Origin: Palaemon carinicauda
Taxonomy: Eukaryota > Arthropoda > Malacostraca > Decapoda > Palaemonidae
Length of the DNA: 64,000 nt
NCBI RefSeq assembly: GCF_036898095.1
Contig: NC_090761.1
Location: 46,604,753 to 46,668,752, forward strand
Direction of reading: 5' to 3'
The notes under the pieces are model-generated. The model had not been told where the DNA came from and did no database searches. It was given only the letters and a program-made list of their open reading frames with translations. Below, piece by piece: positions 1-15,680 of this stretch (the first letter of the stretch is position 1; each line of letters begins with the position of its first letter). The position numbers and the translations under genes are program-made.

Positions 1-463
1 TAAATGAAACTGCTGAAAAATATTTCTCTTTTTACAAGTATTTCGGCATTTTATTTCCATGGCAGACTTCCAAGTTGGCTCATATGACTTCCTATTTATT
101 TCACTTTAGGCCAACAATAGATGCCAATATTAGCTTATTTTTCTTTCAGGGAAAACAGAAGCCATTCTTATTCTGAGTAGGAAGCAGGTCAACTTCTTTA
201 GTCAGTTTTAACCTTAAACGGTGAATACGATCAAACCGAAGGCATAACCTAGTACTAGACGCGTCATATGTCCATTTCTTGAAATTGATTCCAAACTTTT
301 TTTTTTTTTTTTTTAATATCAATTGAGCCTTAGACGAGCTAAGTAATTATGAAATGAGAAGTTATAGTTGACTTTGGTGGGCTGAAACCATGACGAAGGG
401 CATGTACTAAAGATAGTCATAGGTTTATTGAGGATGCAAAAACTAGATCTATATATCAAAATT
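1..463. other. unassigned AT-rich DNA
   Basis: No coding frame or recognised repeat was found. A run of about 18 T sits near position 298. Nothing here can be tied to a gene. Confidence 0.5.
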
Positions 464-507
464 CACACACACACACACACATGTATATATATATATATAT
501 ATATATG
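464..507. repeat. (AC)n-(AT)n compound microsatellite
   Basis: An (AC)n run passes directly into an (AT)n run. The same pairing recurs many times in this window. Confidence 0.95.
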
Positions 508-661
508 ATCATTTGCCATTAAATATTCAAATGTCAACCACAAACGGCATTTAATGTAGTTTTTTTCAGTGGATATATATGTTCCCCAGGTTGAATACGA
601 TATTAAATGCTACTTGTGGTTGATATTTACATCTATTAAAGTCACGTGTGTCAGTGTCAAA

Positions 662-665
<4 letters not shown>

Positions 666-721
<56 letters not shown>

Positions 722-1147
722 GAGAATATATATATATATATATATATGAGAATATATATATATATATATATATGAGAATATATATATATATATGAGAATA
801 TATATATATATATATATATATGAGAATATATATATATATATATATATGAGAATATATATATATATATATATATGAGAATATATATATATATATATATGTA
901 TATATAAATATGAGAATATATATATATATATATATGAGAATATATATATATATATATATATGAGAATATATATATATATATATATATATGAGAATATATA
1001 TATATATATATATACATATGAGAATATATATATATATATATATATGAGAATATATATATATATATATATAAGAGAATATATATATATATATATATATTAG
1101 AATATATATATATATATATATGAGAATATATATATATATATAATGAG

Positions 1148-1182
<35 letters not shown>

Positions 1183-1648
1183 GAGAATATATATATATAT
1201 ATATGAGAATATATTATATATATATATATATATGAGAATATATATATATATATGAGAATATATATATATATATATATGAGAATATATATATATATATATA
1301 TATGAGAATATATATATATACATATGAGAATATATATATATATATATATATGAGAATATATATGAGAATTATATATATATATATATGAGAATATATATGA
1401 GAATATATATATATATGAGAATATATATATATATATATATATATGAGAATATATATATATATATATATGAGAATATATATATATATATATGTATGAGAAT
1501 ATATATATATATATATATGAGAATATATATATATATATATATGAGAATATATATATATATATATATATGAGAATATATATATATATATATATGAGAATAT
1601 ATATATATATATATGTATGAGAATATATATATATATATATATATGAGA

Positions 1649-1681
<33 letters not shown>

Positions 1682-1713
1682 ACGAGAATATATATATATA
1701 TATATATATGAGA

Positions 1714-1747
<34 letters not shown>

Positions 1748-1877
1748 GAGAATATATATATATATATATATGAGAATATATATATATATATGAGAATATA
1801 TATATATATATATATATATGAGAATATATATATATATATATATATGAGAATATATATATATATATATATATGAGAAT

Positions 1878-1929
<52 letters not shown>

Positions 1930-3023
1930 TGAGAATATATATATATATATATATATATATTCTCATATATATATATATATATATATGAGAATATATATAT
2001 ATATATATATATGAGAATATATATATATATATATATGAGAATATATATATATATATATATATGAGAATATATATATATATATATGAGAATATATATATAT
2101 ATATATATGAGAATATATATATATATATATATGAGAATATATATATATATATATATATATGAGAATATATATATATATATATATGAGAATATATATATAT
2201 ACATATATATATGAGAATATATATATATATATATATATGAGAGAGAATATATATATATATATATATATGAGAATATATATATATATATATGAGAATATAT
2301 ATATATATATATATATGAGAATATATATATATATATATATGAGAATATATATATATATATATATATACCGGGTATATATATATATATATATATATGAGAA
2401 TATATATATATATATATATATGAGAATATATATATATATATATATATGAGAATATATATATACATATATATGAGAATATATATATATATGAGAATATATA
2501 TATATATATATGAGAATATATATATATATATATACATATGAGAATATATATATATATATATATGAGAATATATATATATATATATATGAGAATATATATA
2601 TATATATATATATGAGAATATATATATATATATATATATGAGAATATATATATATATATATATATGAGAATATGTATATATATATATATATATGAGAATA
2701 TATATATATATATATATATAAATATATATGAGAATATATATATATATATATATAAATATATATGAGAATATATATATATATATATATATGAGAATATATA
2801 TATATATATATATATGAGAATATATATATATATATATATATGAGAATATATATATATATATATATATGAGAATATATATATATATATATATATGAGAATA
2901 TATATATATATATATGAGAATATATATATATATATATATATGATAATATATATATATATATATGAGAGAATATATATATATATATATATATGAGAATATA
3001 TATATATATATATATATATGAGA

Positions 3024-3074
<51 letters not shown>
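666..3074. repeat. 2.4-kb GAGA-(AT)n minisatellite framed by (CT)n and (GA)n
   Basis: The block opens with (CT)n at 666-699 and closes with (GA)n at about 3046-3074. Between them is a long array whose unit is GAGA followed by roughly 16-24 bases of alternating A and T, so the period is about 20-26 bp and the copy number of the order of 100 (estimate). Variants include ATGTAT, AGAGA, a CCGGG interruption near 2369, and one inverted unit (TTCTCATAT) near 1959. Long Tyr-Ile open frames through it only reflect the lack of stop codons in (AT)n and are not genes. The outer (CT)n and (GA)n blocks are reverse complements, so the whole block is roughly palindromic. Confidence 0.95.
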
Positions 3075-3077
<3 letters not shown>

Positions 3078-3382
3078 GGGGCGGATTTTGACCGAGATAG
3101 TAAGAAATGTGACAAGGGCTGATTCAGAAAAAAAAATATATATGGGTGTAGGGAAGTAAGGTGTTTAGATCAAATTTCTGAAGTGAAAAATTGTGTGAGA
3201 AGTTTAAAAGTAACTGGAAATAGCAAGTTATATGAGGCATATTTGACCTGATAGACAGGTAGTGTGAAGAGCACCAAGAATTTAGATAGAATTTAGAATA
3301 TACTTTCTTTTGAAATTAAAGCCGTTGTTAGATTATGCATTTAGGAGAGTGGACTGGTTTTGAGTGAAAATGGGTCTGTTAT

Positions 3383-4026
3383 GCCACCCGTTGAGATACT
3401 ACCGCTAGAGAGTAATGGGCTCCTTTGACTGGCCAGACAGTATTTCATTGGGTCCTTCTCTCTGGTTACGGTTCACTTTCCCTTTGCCTACACATACACC
3501 GAATAGTCTGGCCTATTCTTTACAGATTCTCCTTTGTCCTCATACACCTGACAATACTTGAGATTGCCAAACAATTCTTCTTCACCCAAGGGGTTAACGA
3601 CTGCACTGTAATTGTTCCGTGGTCACTTTCCTCTTGTTAAGGGTAGAAGAGACTCTTTAGCTATGGTAAGCAGCTCTTCTAGGAGAAGGATACTCACAAA
3701 TCAAACCATTGTTCTGTAGTCTTGGGTAGTGTCATAGCCTCTGTACCATGGTCTTCCACTTCCTTGGGTTAGAGTTCTCTTGCTTGAGGGTACACTCGGG
3801 CACGCTGTTCTGTCTTGTTTCTCTTCTTCTTGTTTTGTTCACGTTTTTAATAGTTTATATATAAGATATTTATTTTAGTGTTGTTACTCTTCTTAAAAAT
3901 TTAATTTTCCTTGTTTCCTTTCCTCACTGGGCTATTTTCCCTGTTGGAGCCTCTGGGCTTATAGCATACTGCTTTTCCAACTAGGGTTGTAGCTTAGCAA
4001 ATAATAATAATAATAATAATAATAAT
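3383..4026 (+). mobile_element. S1 SINE-like non-autonomous retroelement, about 650 bp
   Basis: This shares its whole length with the copies at 10412-11085 and 22329-22986 and, reversed, 33693-34232. The head runs from CCACCCGTTGAGATACTAC through GAATAGTCTGGCCTATTC. The 3' end carries TTTTCCAACTAGGGTTGTAG followed by (AAT)n. That 3' tail is also the tail of the L1 LINE copies in the window. It has no coding capacity. The head is not clearly tRNA-like: its A-box and B-box matches are weak. Confidence 0.85.
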
Positions 4027-4154
4027 ATGTACGAATGGGGCGATGCAAGAGGTCAGAGAAAGGACAGTGGATGTAAGCTCTGCATGAGGGTAGTTAGAGA
4101 ACATTGGAAAACGAGTAAGGTATTGATTATAAATCATGTTTACCATTATCATTA

Positions 4155-4925
<771 letters not shown>

Positions 4926-6787
4926 GATAGATTGAGAAACATGGATACAAAAATATGTAAAAGGGTTATCATTGGAGAAAGGATGGATTAACTTATTTGA
5001 AGATGGTTCGGTCATGCAGAAAGAATGATTTATAATGTTAGTGAATAGAGTATCTAATTCAGAAGTGTTGGGAATTAGCGGGCGAGGAAGACATAGAAAA
5101 GGTTGGATATGTAGACTACTGTGAACGGGGTATTAGACAGAACCAAAGTAGCGCTCCTTTTAAGTTTACAATATTCATAAATCATTTCAAGTGATTCATC
5201 ATCGCTAAATCTCGGAAAGAAATTCTCACGTTTTATACGTGGTTGTAATAATTCCATAACATCCAATGAAGAGACTACTTTTTCTTGGATTTTAGAGCAG
5301 TGCAAGGATTTGCAGTATGAGTAACATTTTTGCATTAAAATACATTCCATTAGTTTTCAAAATCAATTGGCCTTTTGCCAAGAATCATTTACGTTTTAAG
5401 TCTAAATCTATGGGAAGTTCATTCTAACCTATCTTCACAATTAAATTTGTATTTCAATAATTCATGATAATTAAAAGATTGTAGAGCTCAAATGGAATCT
5501 ACTAATTATCATCTGTTTGTGGTACAGGAATTTGCTAACTGGGAAATATTCAAGGAGTTTGGTGTAAACCCTTGGGGAAACATAGTGGGCTTTTAATGAT
5601 TCTACAAATTGATTTGATCGACGCTTTCTTTTCGAACCATGAATAACTTGTTCACCAAAAAGTATATAAATTATTGTTTTTGAGTGACTAAAAGTTAAAA
5701 TCAAGATGTGTGATGTTGTAAATTGTTAAATTAGATGGATTGGTTTATAGAAAAATGCAAATAAATGTGATTATACTGTAAATATTGTGATTGTAAAGAA
5801 TATGTAATTTAACTTTTTAATAAAAAGATAAAAAAAAATTCTTAATACCCTAACAAAATTTTTAGAATATAAGAATTATAAATCATACTACAGTATATGA
5901 ATATAGAAGCAGATATCTTACTATTCGCGATTTATATTAGATATCAAAACGACTCCAGCAATAAAAAAATGTTTATCACATCCACCTTCATCCATTTAAA
6001 TTAGGTTTATATCTAATCAGTATATTCACAACCCCACAAAAACTCGAGGTATCTCAACTAGACAGGCGTGTTATCATTATAACGACCCAGAAACGTCAGT
6101 AATCTTATATATTTCTATGCGATTTTCGACTTTAGATGGATTTTATGGTCACGGATATCGCGATCTGTTTGCTCCGCGATTCTCTGTTAATTTAACTGAA
6201 TATACCAGAAGTTCAAACAAATAGTGCATTCGATTGCTGAACTTATAGCTACTTTTTAATCCATGATTCAGATGTTTAAAGAATAGATTCTTCAACTTTT
6301 GAACAACGGTGCGTTTTTATTTTTTATAATTGAACTTATAGTATGTCATTGTTATCAAATTACTGTGATCAATAGTGAAAAATAAAGATAATGGATGAAA
6401 TGCAAAAGCATATAAAGACGAAAGAGCCCTTAGTCGATTAATAAATGCTTACAAAAGAGTTCTTTTATTAGGTTATTTTTCCCCACCATAAGACCCCTTT
6501 CCTGTAGGGTTTCTCTACTCAACAATCGCCTCGCTTGTTCTCAGTGGCCGCTCTATCCCTTGACCTCCAACCTGAACACCGATTTCTCTATCTTTATAAT
6601 AAGCTATATAATGAATATAATCTGGGTGCTTTTATATACAATTAGTCTAATCAAGTCTTAATGATAAAAAGTTTGGAATGAATAGCTAGTGAATTTGTAC
6701 AATTAGGCTATTTTAACTCTTCAAAATTTCCTGAAACGTACATAGTCCTACATGATAGTATTTCTCCCCCCCCCATTGTTATCACTG
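4926..6787. other. intergenic stretch, mostly unassigned
   Basis: AT-rich DNA without a supported gene. One minus-strand segment (5075-5704) looks protein-like and is listed separately. No splice structure could be built. Confidence 0.4.
5075..5704 (-). other. possible degenerate coding remnant, unknown
   Basis: Two open stretches, 5704-5471 (77 codons) and 5350-5075 (91 codons), lie in the same minus-strand frame, separated by stop codons. Their translations have a mixed, protein-like composition (for example S-D-D-E-S-L-E-M-I-Y-E-Y-C near the middle of the second) rather than repeat-derived residues. I do not recognise a family. It could be chance, or a decayed transposon or integrated-virus gene. 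Confidence 0.2.
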
Positions 6788-6819
<32 letters not shown>

Positions 6820-6960
6820 TATTGTTATTATTATTACTAGCCAAGCTACAATCCTAGTTGGAAAAGCAAGATGCTATAAGCCCAAGGGCTCTAACAGGGA
6901 AAAATAGCCCAGTTAGGAAAGGAAATAAGGAAATAAATAAATGATGAGAATAAATTAACC
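6788..6960 (-). mobile_element. L1/S1 3'-tail fragment
   Basis: (ATT)n is followed by the reverse complement of the L1/S1 tail (CTAGCCAAGCTACAATCCTA). Only the last 130 bases or so of the element are present, so L1 and S1 origins cannot be separated. Confidence 0.8.
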
Positions 6961-7164
6961 ATATATCATATCTGATTACGATAATTGACAAAGGATAAAG
7001 TTGAAATATAGTTCTAATATCACAGAGTTGTCGGGCCTTTACTCGTTTATATCCTTAGTGATTAATTTCCTTATCCGGGTTAAATCCTTTATTAAGCCAT
7101 GGAGGATTAGGCGAAGTTAATTTGAAAAGTTCAGGCTATACATCGTACTCTGCAAATAAAGCTT

Positions 7165-7167
<3 letters not shown>

Positions 7168-7225
<58 letters not shown>

Positions 7226-7243
7226 AGAGAGAGAGAGAGAGAG
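7168..7243. repeat. (AG)n microsatellite
   Basis: Uninterrupted AG repeat apart from one TAG near 7221. Confidence 0.95.
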
Positions 7244-7679
7244 TTAAAATCTTACTGCTATTTCAGATTTTCTTTAATTTCAAATAGTTTTCTAAACCAA
7301 ATTGCTTCAAACTATTTGAAGCAGCCTTCTTTCCTATATCTGTTTTCTAGATGAGATAATTATGCCTTGTAAGTTTTCCGAAAGTTTTCGGCGTGGTTTT
7401 GTGATAGTTATCAGCTTTGCTCGGCCAAGAAGCTATCGACAAATAAACGCCTTCAATTGCCTTAGCAATTATGGCAGTCTGTAGTGACTGTAAATTGCCA
7501 AAAATTTTATGGTGTGTTTAAGGTAACGAAAATCTCGTAAAGTAAACTTACTCTTCTTAATTGAATAATCTTAACTTTTAGGGCAAATAGATTTTGTATA
7601 AGAAAAGGGAAACTTTCCACCTTTCAAAATGTAAACAACAAACTAAATTGTAAACGTTCAAACTTGCAGCAAATGTTTT

Positions 7680-7892
7680 TATGTTGAACAGGCTGACATA
7701 ATTATTTTTAGAGTTTATATATGAAAGATCTTTAATGTTGTTACTGTTCTTAAAATATTTTATTTCAAATGTTCATTACTTCTCACACAGTTTATTCATT
7801 TCCTAGTTTCCTTTCCTCACTGGTCTATTTTCCCCTGTTAGAGCCCTTGGGCTTGTAGCATCCTACTTTTCCAACTAGGATTGTGGCTGAGC

Positions 7893-7934
<42 letters not shown>
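7680..7934 (+). mobile_element. L1 LINE 3' end with (AAT)n tail
   Basis: This begins at the L1 coding end (TTGAACAGGCTGACATAA, stop codon included), continues through the 3' untranslated region and ends TTTTCCAACTAGGATTGTGG plus (AAT)n. It is strongly 5'-truncated, as is usual for LINE insertions. Confidence 0.85.
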
Positions 7935-9176
<1,242 letters not shown>

Positions 9177-9529
9177 TAAAGTTGAATAGACAATATCTTA
9201 ACGGCGTCCAAAAATCAGACAGCATCTCTCCGGACAAACAGCTCCAGATAGTTTTCAGGATAACAGGAAAACTACATTTACGTTTCTCCATTGATTATCT
9301 GGTGTCCACGCGTGTTTCGAATGACTTTTTTACGTGACTTCATCCGTATTACATTGACCGATTGATGGAATTACACTTTAATGTAAAGGCTAAGATACAA
9401 ACTGATCACTAATGTAATAAAACTTCTAGAATACTGTGTAGTGTTGGGCCTTATGGTGGAGGCCACCCGAAATTTTAGGAAAAAAAAACAAAAGTTAATA
9501 GACCATTATAAGACTGGTATTTTCCATAG

Positions 9530-9674
<145 letters not shown>

Positions 9675-9824
9675 TCCTAACCCTAACTACGTTTCTTCTT
9701 TATATAAGAGGTAGCCTCTTTTCCTAGACCTCAGCAGATGATGGTATCAATTTTCAGCGGACCAAACAAATGCTAGTTGGTCGCTGCACCATTCAGCTAA
9801 CGCACTCACTTTAGCTCACTAACT

Positions 9825-9829
<5 letters not shown>

Positions 9830-9898
<69 letters not shown>
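9830..9898. repeat. (GA)n microsatellite
   Basis: Pure GA repeat of about 68 bases. Confidence 0.95.
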
Positions 9899-9901
<3 letters not shown>

Positions 9902-10246
9902 CATTAGTCCATAACGTAGTTTTTTTTATATAACCCAGAGTGACATCATTAAAAGTCAGGATTAATGATTAACGAGTTGGAGTAATTAGTCATCGAGTAA
10001 ACGTTTCGGGCCGCTTGCACGCCCGGAACTGTTCAATCAGCAGAGGATGGACTTTTAATTGAATTTTTCGTTCGTGAAATCGAAGGCGCCGGTCTGTTTA
10101 ACAATCTAATGTTTGTTACAAACACTGCGTATAGTATCCGACACTTCTACAGTACTTAAACTCAATTCCCATAATTTTATGAAAGTAATTGAAAATACTT
10201 CGCCATGTCTATTGGGATCTAATAATATTTTCTAAAGAAATAAAAC

Positions 10247-10249
<3 letters not shown>

Positions 10250-10316
<67 letters not shown>
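10250..10316. repeat. (GA)n microsatellite
   Basis: Pure GA repeat of about 66 bases. Confidence 0.95.
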
Positions 10317-10319
<3 letters not shown>

Positions 10320-10411
10320 CATACTAGAACACTCGATTTCAGGTACAGTCATTTTACCTTAAAAGGAAGCTGTAGGCTACACGAGTCATTTTCACAATTA
10401 GTGAGGCAGGT

Positions 10412-11085
10412 AGTGGGTTGACCAGGGCACCAACCACCCGTTGAGATACTACAGCTAGAGAGTTATTGGGTCATTGACTGGTCAGACAGTACTATATTTG
10501 CTCTTTCTCTCTGGTTACGGTTCATTTTCCCTTTATCGACACATACACCGAATAGTCTGGCCTATTCTTTACATATTCTCTTCTGTCATCGTACACCTGA
10601 CAACACTGAGATTAACAAGCAGTTCTTCCTGGCTCAAAGTGTTGGCTACTTTAATCTCGGTAAAGGTAGAAGAGACTCTGGCTATGGAAAGCAGCTCTTC
10701 AAGGAGAACGACACTCCAAAATCAAACCATTGTTCTCCGGTCTTGGGCAGAGCTATAGCCTCTGTACAATGGTCTTTTACTGTCTTGGGGAGGAATTCTT
10801 TTTCTTGAGGCACACTCTTCTGCCTTATTTCTCTTCCTCTCGTGTTTTTTTCAAGATTTTAAAGTTTATACATGAAATATTAATTCTAATGCAGTTACTG
10901 TTCATGAAATATTTAATTTTAATTGTTTATTACTTTTCTTGTTTCCTCACTGGGCTATTTTCCCTGTCGGAGCCCTCGAGCTTATGGCATTCTACTTTTC
11001 CAACCAGGATTGTAGCGCGGTCCAGATATCTGGACCGTGGATTGTAGCTTAGCAAGTAATAAGAATGATAATAATAATCGTTGGA
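10412..11085 (+). mobile_element. S1 SINE-like element with a small palindromic insertion
   Basis: This is a nearly full S1 copy with head GTTGACCAGGGCACCAACCA and the shared L1/S1 tail. The tail is broken by a short palindrome flanked by a 10-bp direct repeat (see 11007-11048). It ends in a degenerate (AAT)n. Confidence 0.85.
11007..11048. repeat. perfect 20-bp palindrome between 10-bp direct repeats
   Basis: GGATTGTAGC occurs at 11007-11016 and 11039-11048. Between the copies, 11018-11037 reads CGGTCCAGATATCTGGACCG, a perfect inverted repeat. The other S1 copies have a single GATTGTAGC or GGTTGTAGC at this point, so the palindrome and one copy of the repeat are extra. This looks like a tiny insertion with a target duplication. 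Confidence 0.8.
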
Positions 11086-11255
11086 TCAGCGTTCACGCCT
11101 AGTTTCCAAAGAAATGTTAAATATAGGTTTGCAGACACTTTAACATCTGTAAGCCTTCTATTTTATATCGGTGAATTACATTACAAAAATCTTGAAAAAA
11201 TATACATTCAGAAACATATACGAAGTTGTTACCCGTGGCGACACTTTCACGGTCG

Positions 11256-11257
<2 letters not shown>

Positions 11258-11328
<71 letters not shown>
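11258..11328. repeat. (GA)n microsatellite
   Basis: Pure GA repeat of about 70 bases. Arg-Glu open frames across it are artefacts of the repeat. Confidence 0.95.
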
Positions 11329-11332
<4 letters not shown>

Positions 11333-12354
11333 CAACCAACTACTGTACTTTAGTTTCGTCGCTCGTGCGTCAGTCTGTCAGAGTCGCTAGACTTACTGTA
11401 GAAAATTACCCTTTTAAAAATAAACAGAAGAGTGCATAAAGGTAAAGAAGAACACTTACAGTACCGCAATAATTTTCGTGGGAAAATGAAAGACATTATC
11501 GTTCAGTGCGCAAAGAAACAAACTGTCAAACGACATCAGCCTAAAGGTAGCAAATGCGGTACAATACGTATACTTATCCTGGGTATTTCGTATTTTATTC
11601 TTATTAACCAGTTGCAGACTTATACAGGATTGTGGACGCGATATATTCAAAATAGTCATATTTGCTTCAAAACCGCTGCGAGATAAAGATTACGGGATGC
11701 GTTTGGTGGAAGGAGTAACACATCACCTTTAAAATCATCTTTGTTAAAGTACACCTCGAACACGCGGCACGAGGGACTTCACTTCATCTGTGTTTGTTTG
11801 TTTGTTTGCATGCGTTTTGTTTTCAAGTTGAATAGGCTGCACAGAGAGGATTTGTTTTATTTACATTAATAGTTCATTAACTTAATGAATGTGTGAAAAT
11901 AAGACGATCTTCATCCCTTTATTCATATAAATCTCTTGAAATTTAATAACTCGGTAACAATAGACTTCAACACTACAGCATACAGCAGCTGGAATGACGC
12001 CAGGCTTTAACACAGTCGCTATGTTGTTTGTCTTTGTCTAACGCGTTAGTTAGGATAACCAGTTTCCCGGTACGCGTTGCAAGCTTTCATCTATCTCACT
12101 TTACTAAGTTATTTTATTTTCGCATAGAAATTAAGATGGATAATATGATAGCATACACGTGGAGCTTGGATGTGAAACACGATATTTAGCAAAGGACTAA
12201 ATTACAGTTCTTTACATGAACACTATGCATGCAGGTAGCATAGACAGTACACTCGTTTAACAAAAAAATAAAAGATTTTTTTACGTATGGTTTTTACATT
12301 AATTTATATATGTTTTCTCGTTGTAATAAGAAAGTAATGCGTAGGCTATTCAGC

Positions 12355-12438
12355 ACTAGCTAAGCTACAACCCTAGTTTGGAAAAAATAGAGTTGGTCTA
12401 TGCTACAAAACCTAGGGCTCCAACAGGGAGTAGCCAAG

Positions 12439-12527
<89 letters not shown>

Positions 12528-12650
12528 AAGTAATGAATTAAACTGCAAAATATATTAAGATCATTAACAACGTTAAAATAGATGTATCATGTGTAAACTA
12601 TGAAGAGAGACTTATCAAAACAATTTGAAATCTGAAACTGTCATGTTTTA
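12355..12650 (-). mobile_element. L1 LINE 3' end with internal (AT)n
   Basis: The reverse complement of the L1 tail (CTAGCTAAGCTACAACCCTA) at about 12356 is followed by the 3' untranslated region. An (AT)n array of about 84 bases lies inside at 12441-12524. Beyond it the L1 3' untranslated sequence resumes (GATCATTAACAACGTTAAAA). Confidence 0.75.
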
Positions 12651-12702
12651 ACTGATCTTTATTTGCAAGGTCTTAACTCTAAAATCTATGGTTTTAGCTT
12701 AA

Positions 12703-12703
12703 C

Positions 12704-12740
<37 letters not shown>
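12703..12740 (+). repeat. (AAT)n tail of a decayed L1/S1 copy
   Basis: The repeat follows TTTTAGCTTAACT, a degenerate form of the element end. Upstream similarity is too weak to set a start. Confidence 0.55.
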
Positions 12741-12882
12741 TGTTATTACTAATATATTAACCCAAATGATTGTGAATTTACAAGACGAAAGTACTGATTC
12801 TAATAGTCTTTTCACTTTTACTTTCGCAGTTATAATAGCATACACATCTTAAACTCATCACGTGGGTGATTTCTTGAATTCT

Positions 12883-14199
<1,317 letters not shown>

Positions 14200-15170
14200 A
14201 TGAGAAAAATCACCTCTTTTGAATCACCGCGCTTAGCAAAGTGTAATCTCCGCGAGTCAAAGTAGTCCGCCACGAAAAGCTGATAATTTGTCCGGTAGTG
14301 ACGTTTTTATCACAAACAACCGCCTTAATTTGCACAAATCCTTCATAAATGAATGAATGACATTCATCTACGACGAAAATCCTCATTAATTAGGCAATCT
14401 AACATAAAGCTCCACGAACTGCAAATCTTTCGATGATATGCAGGTGTAGGGGACTCCAAACTTTAATGGAAATTTCTCCTTATGCATGAGATGTTTAAAC
14501 TGAAAATACACTTATTGTTGTACAATAATGTTTTAACCTTACACTGGGAGGGGTAAACACACTGGCAATTGTTTAAACACGCCTTAAATGAGGGAAAGAA
14601 GAGACTATTACTTGGTGTCTCCCAAACATGGCGCTGGTAGGGCACATGCTCAGTATACGCTACAACATTATCGCTGCGCCGCCGCCATTACTCTACTACA
14701 AATATCCGTGAATGCAATCTCCGTACTAGCCCCATCGACATCACATTACCCCATTTATCCATTTCACACGTCTCCTACGACACATAAAATGCTACAAATA
14801 AAGGTAAATATGGACTATGAATACTCAATTGCAAAGAATATTAGGCCCAGAGTAGACCCCCTTCGCCAGTGACGGACCTTATTTTCGCCGCAGATTTTGA
14901 CCAATTTCATTGCTAATTTTGGGTGCTATTCGCGACATCCTGCGATTTTTAGGTTTCAAGGTCCCGATGACCCACAAATCTTAAGAAAATGTCCTAAAAG
15001 TGAGTAGGAAATCCAAGTCGAAAAATGTCAACATTTCGAGGTAAACAATGGGGGTTGGGGGGTAGGGAGAGGGCTTAAGGGGGTTTATTTTGGGTACTCC
15101 TCTATGCCCTACCCTAAACGAAAACCACATTACTGTTACTGTAGTCACTGGTTGATTGGACTCCCAGTCT
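14200..15170 (+). promoter_or_regulatory. candidate promoter or 5' exon region
   Basis: CpG dinucleotides are visibly denser here than in the flanks (for example GCTGCGCCGCCGCCATTA near 14674 and TTCGCCGCAG near 14885). YY1-like cores lie at 14626-14634 (ACATGGCGC) and at about 14679-14690 (inverse of AATGGCGGC). A G-quadruplex motif follows at 15050. YY1 sites near start sites are common in housekeeping genes. The region lies about 11.5 kb upstream of the first visible exon of the INO80D-like gene, whose acceptor at 26629 requires an upstream exon. The link is inference: no start site can be read from the sequence, and an unrelated CpG-rich repeat is possible. Confidence 0.35.
15050..15073 (+). 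other. G-quadruplex-forming motif
   Basis: Four G runs of 5, 6, 3 and 3 bases are separated by loops TT, TA and AGA. Further G runs follow at about 15079-15083 and 15092-15094. This fits the G3+N1-7 consensus. Confidence 0.8.
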
Positions 15171-15499
15171 CGTTTTTAGTATTGTTGTGCCTAAATAACA
15201 GCATTAGTATTGGACAGTTTGTGTTTGTTTACTTTTTTGGATTTTGGTCAGTTGACTTATTTTTCCTAATTTTGTAGTGTTCATTTCGATGTCTTGTCAA
15301 CCTTAGTACTCTAGTAACATAGCTTAGGCTACGGCAGGCTACTGATGTCCTGTATAGCCTAACGCACTAGAGATTTCCCAAATCTAACCTGTAGATTTTG
15401 AGCATAGGTCTAGGCTAGTCCTAGGCTTGTGACACTTCATTCATTGTTTTTATTTTCACCAGCTGTGGTGTCTAAGGAAACTATTAATACCTTTAGTTT

Positions 15500-15680
15500 T
15501 ATTGTTGAAGTTTTTATAGTTTATATAGGAGATATCTATTTTAATGTTACTCTTCTAGGAATACTTTAGTTTTCCTTGTTTCTTTTCCTCACTTTGCTAT
15601 TTTTCCTGTTGGAGCCCCTGGGCTTATAGCATCTTGGTTTTCCAACTAGGGTTGTAGCTTAGGAAGTAATAATAATAATC
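15500..15680 (+). mobile_element. L1/S1 3' end
   Basis: AGTTTATATAGGAGATATC leads through the shared tail to TTTTCCAACTAGGGTTGTAG and a short (AAT)n. It is strongly 5'-truncated. Confidence 0.8.

Noticed and set aside
610..3115. Very long minus-strand open frames rich in Tyr, Ile and Ser (up to 626 codons)
   Set aside because: They are translations of the GAGA-(AT)n array, which lacks stop codons. They have no start context or protein-like composition.
3425..3640. 71-codon frame in S1, with related frames at 10474 and 22382
   Set aside because: The frames are conserved only because the repeat is. They are shifted or broken between copies, so S1 is non-coding.
11065..11439. 124-codon frame with a long Arg-Glu stretch
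   Set aside because: The Arg-Glu run is the (GA)n microsatellite. The flanks lack splice sites or motifs.
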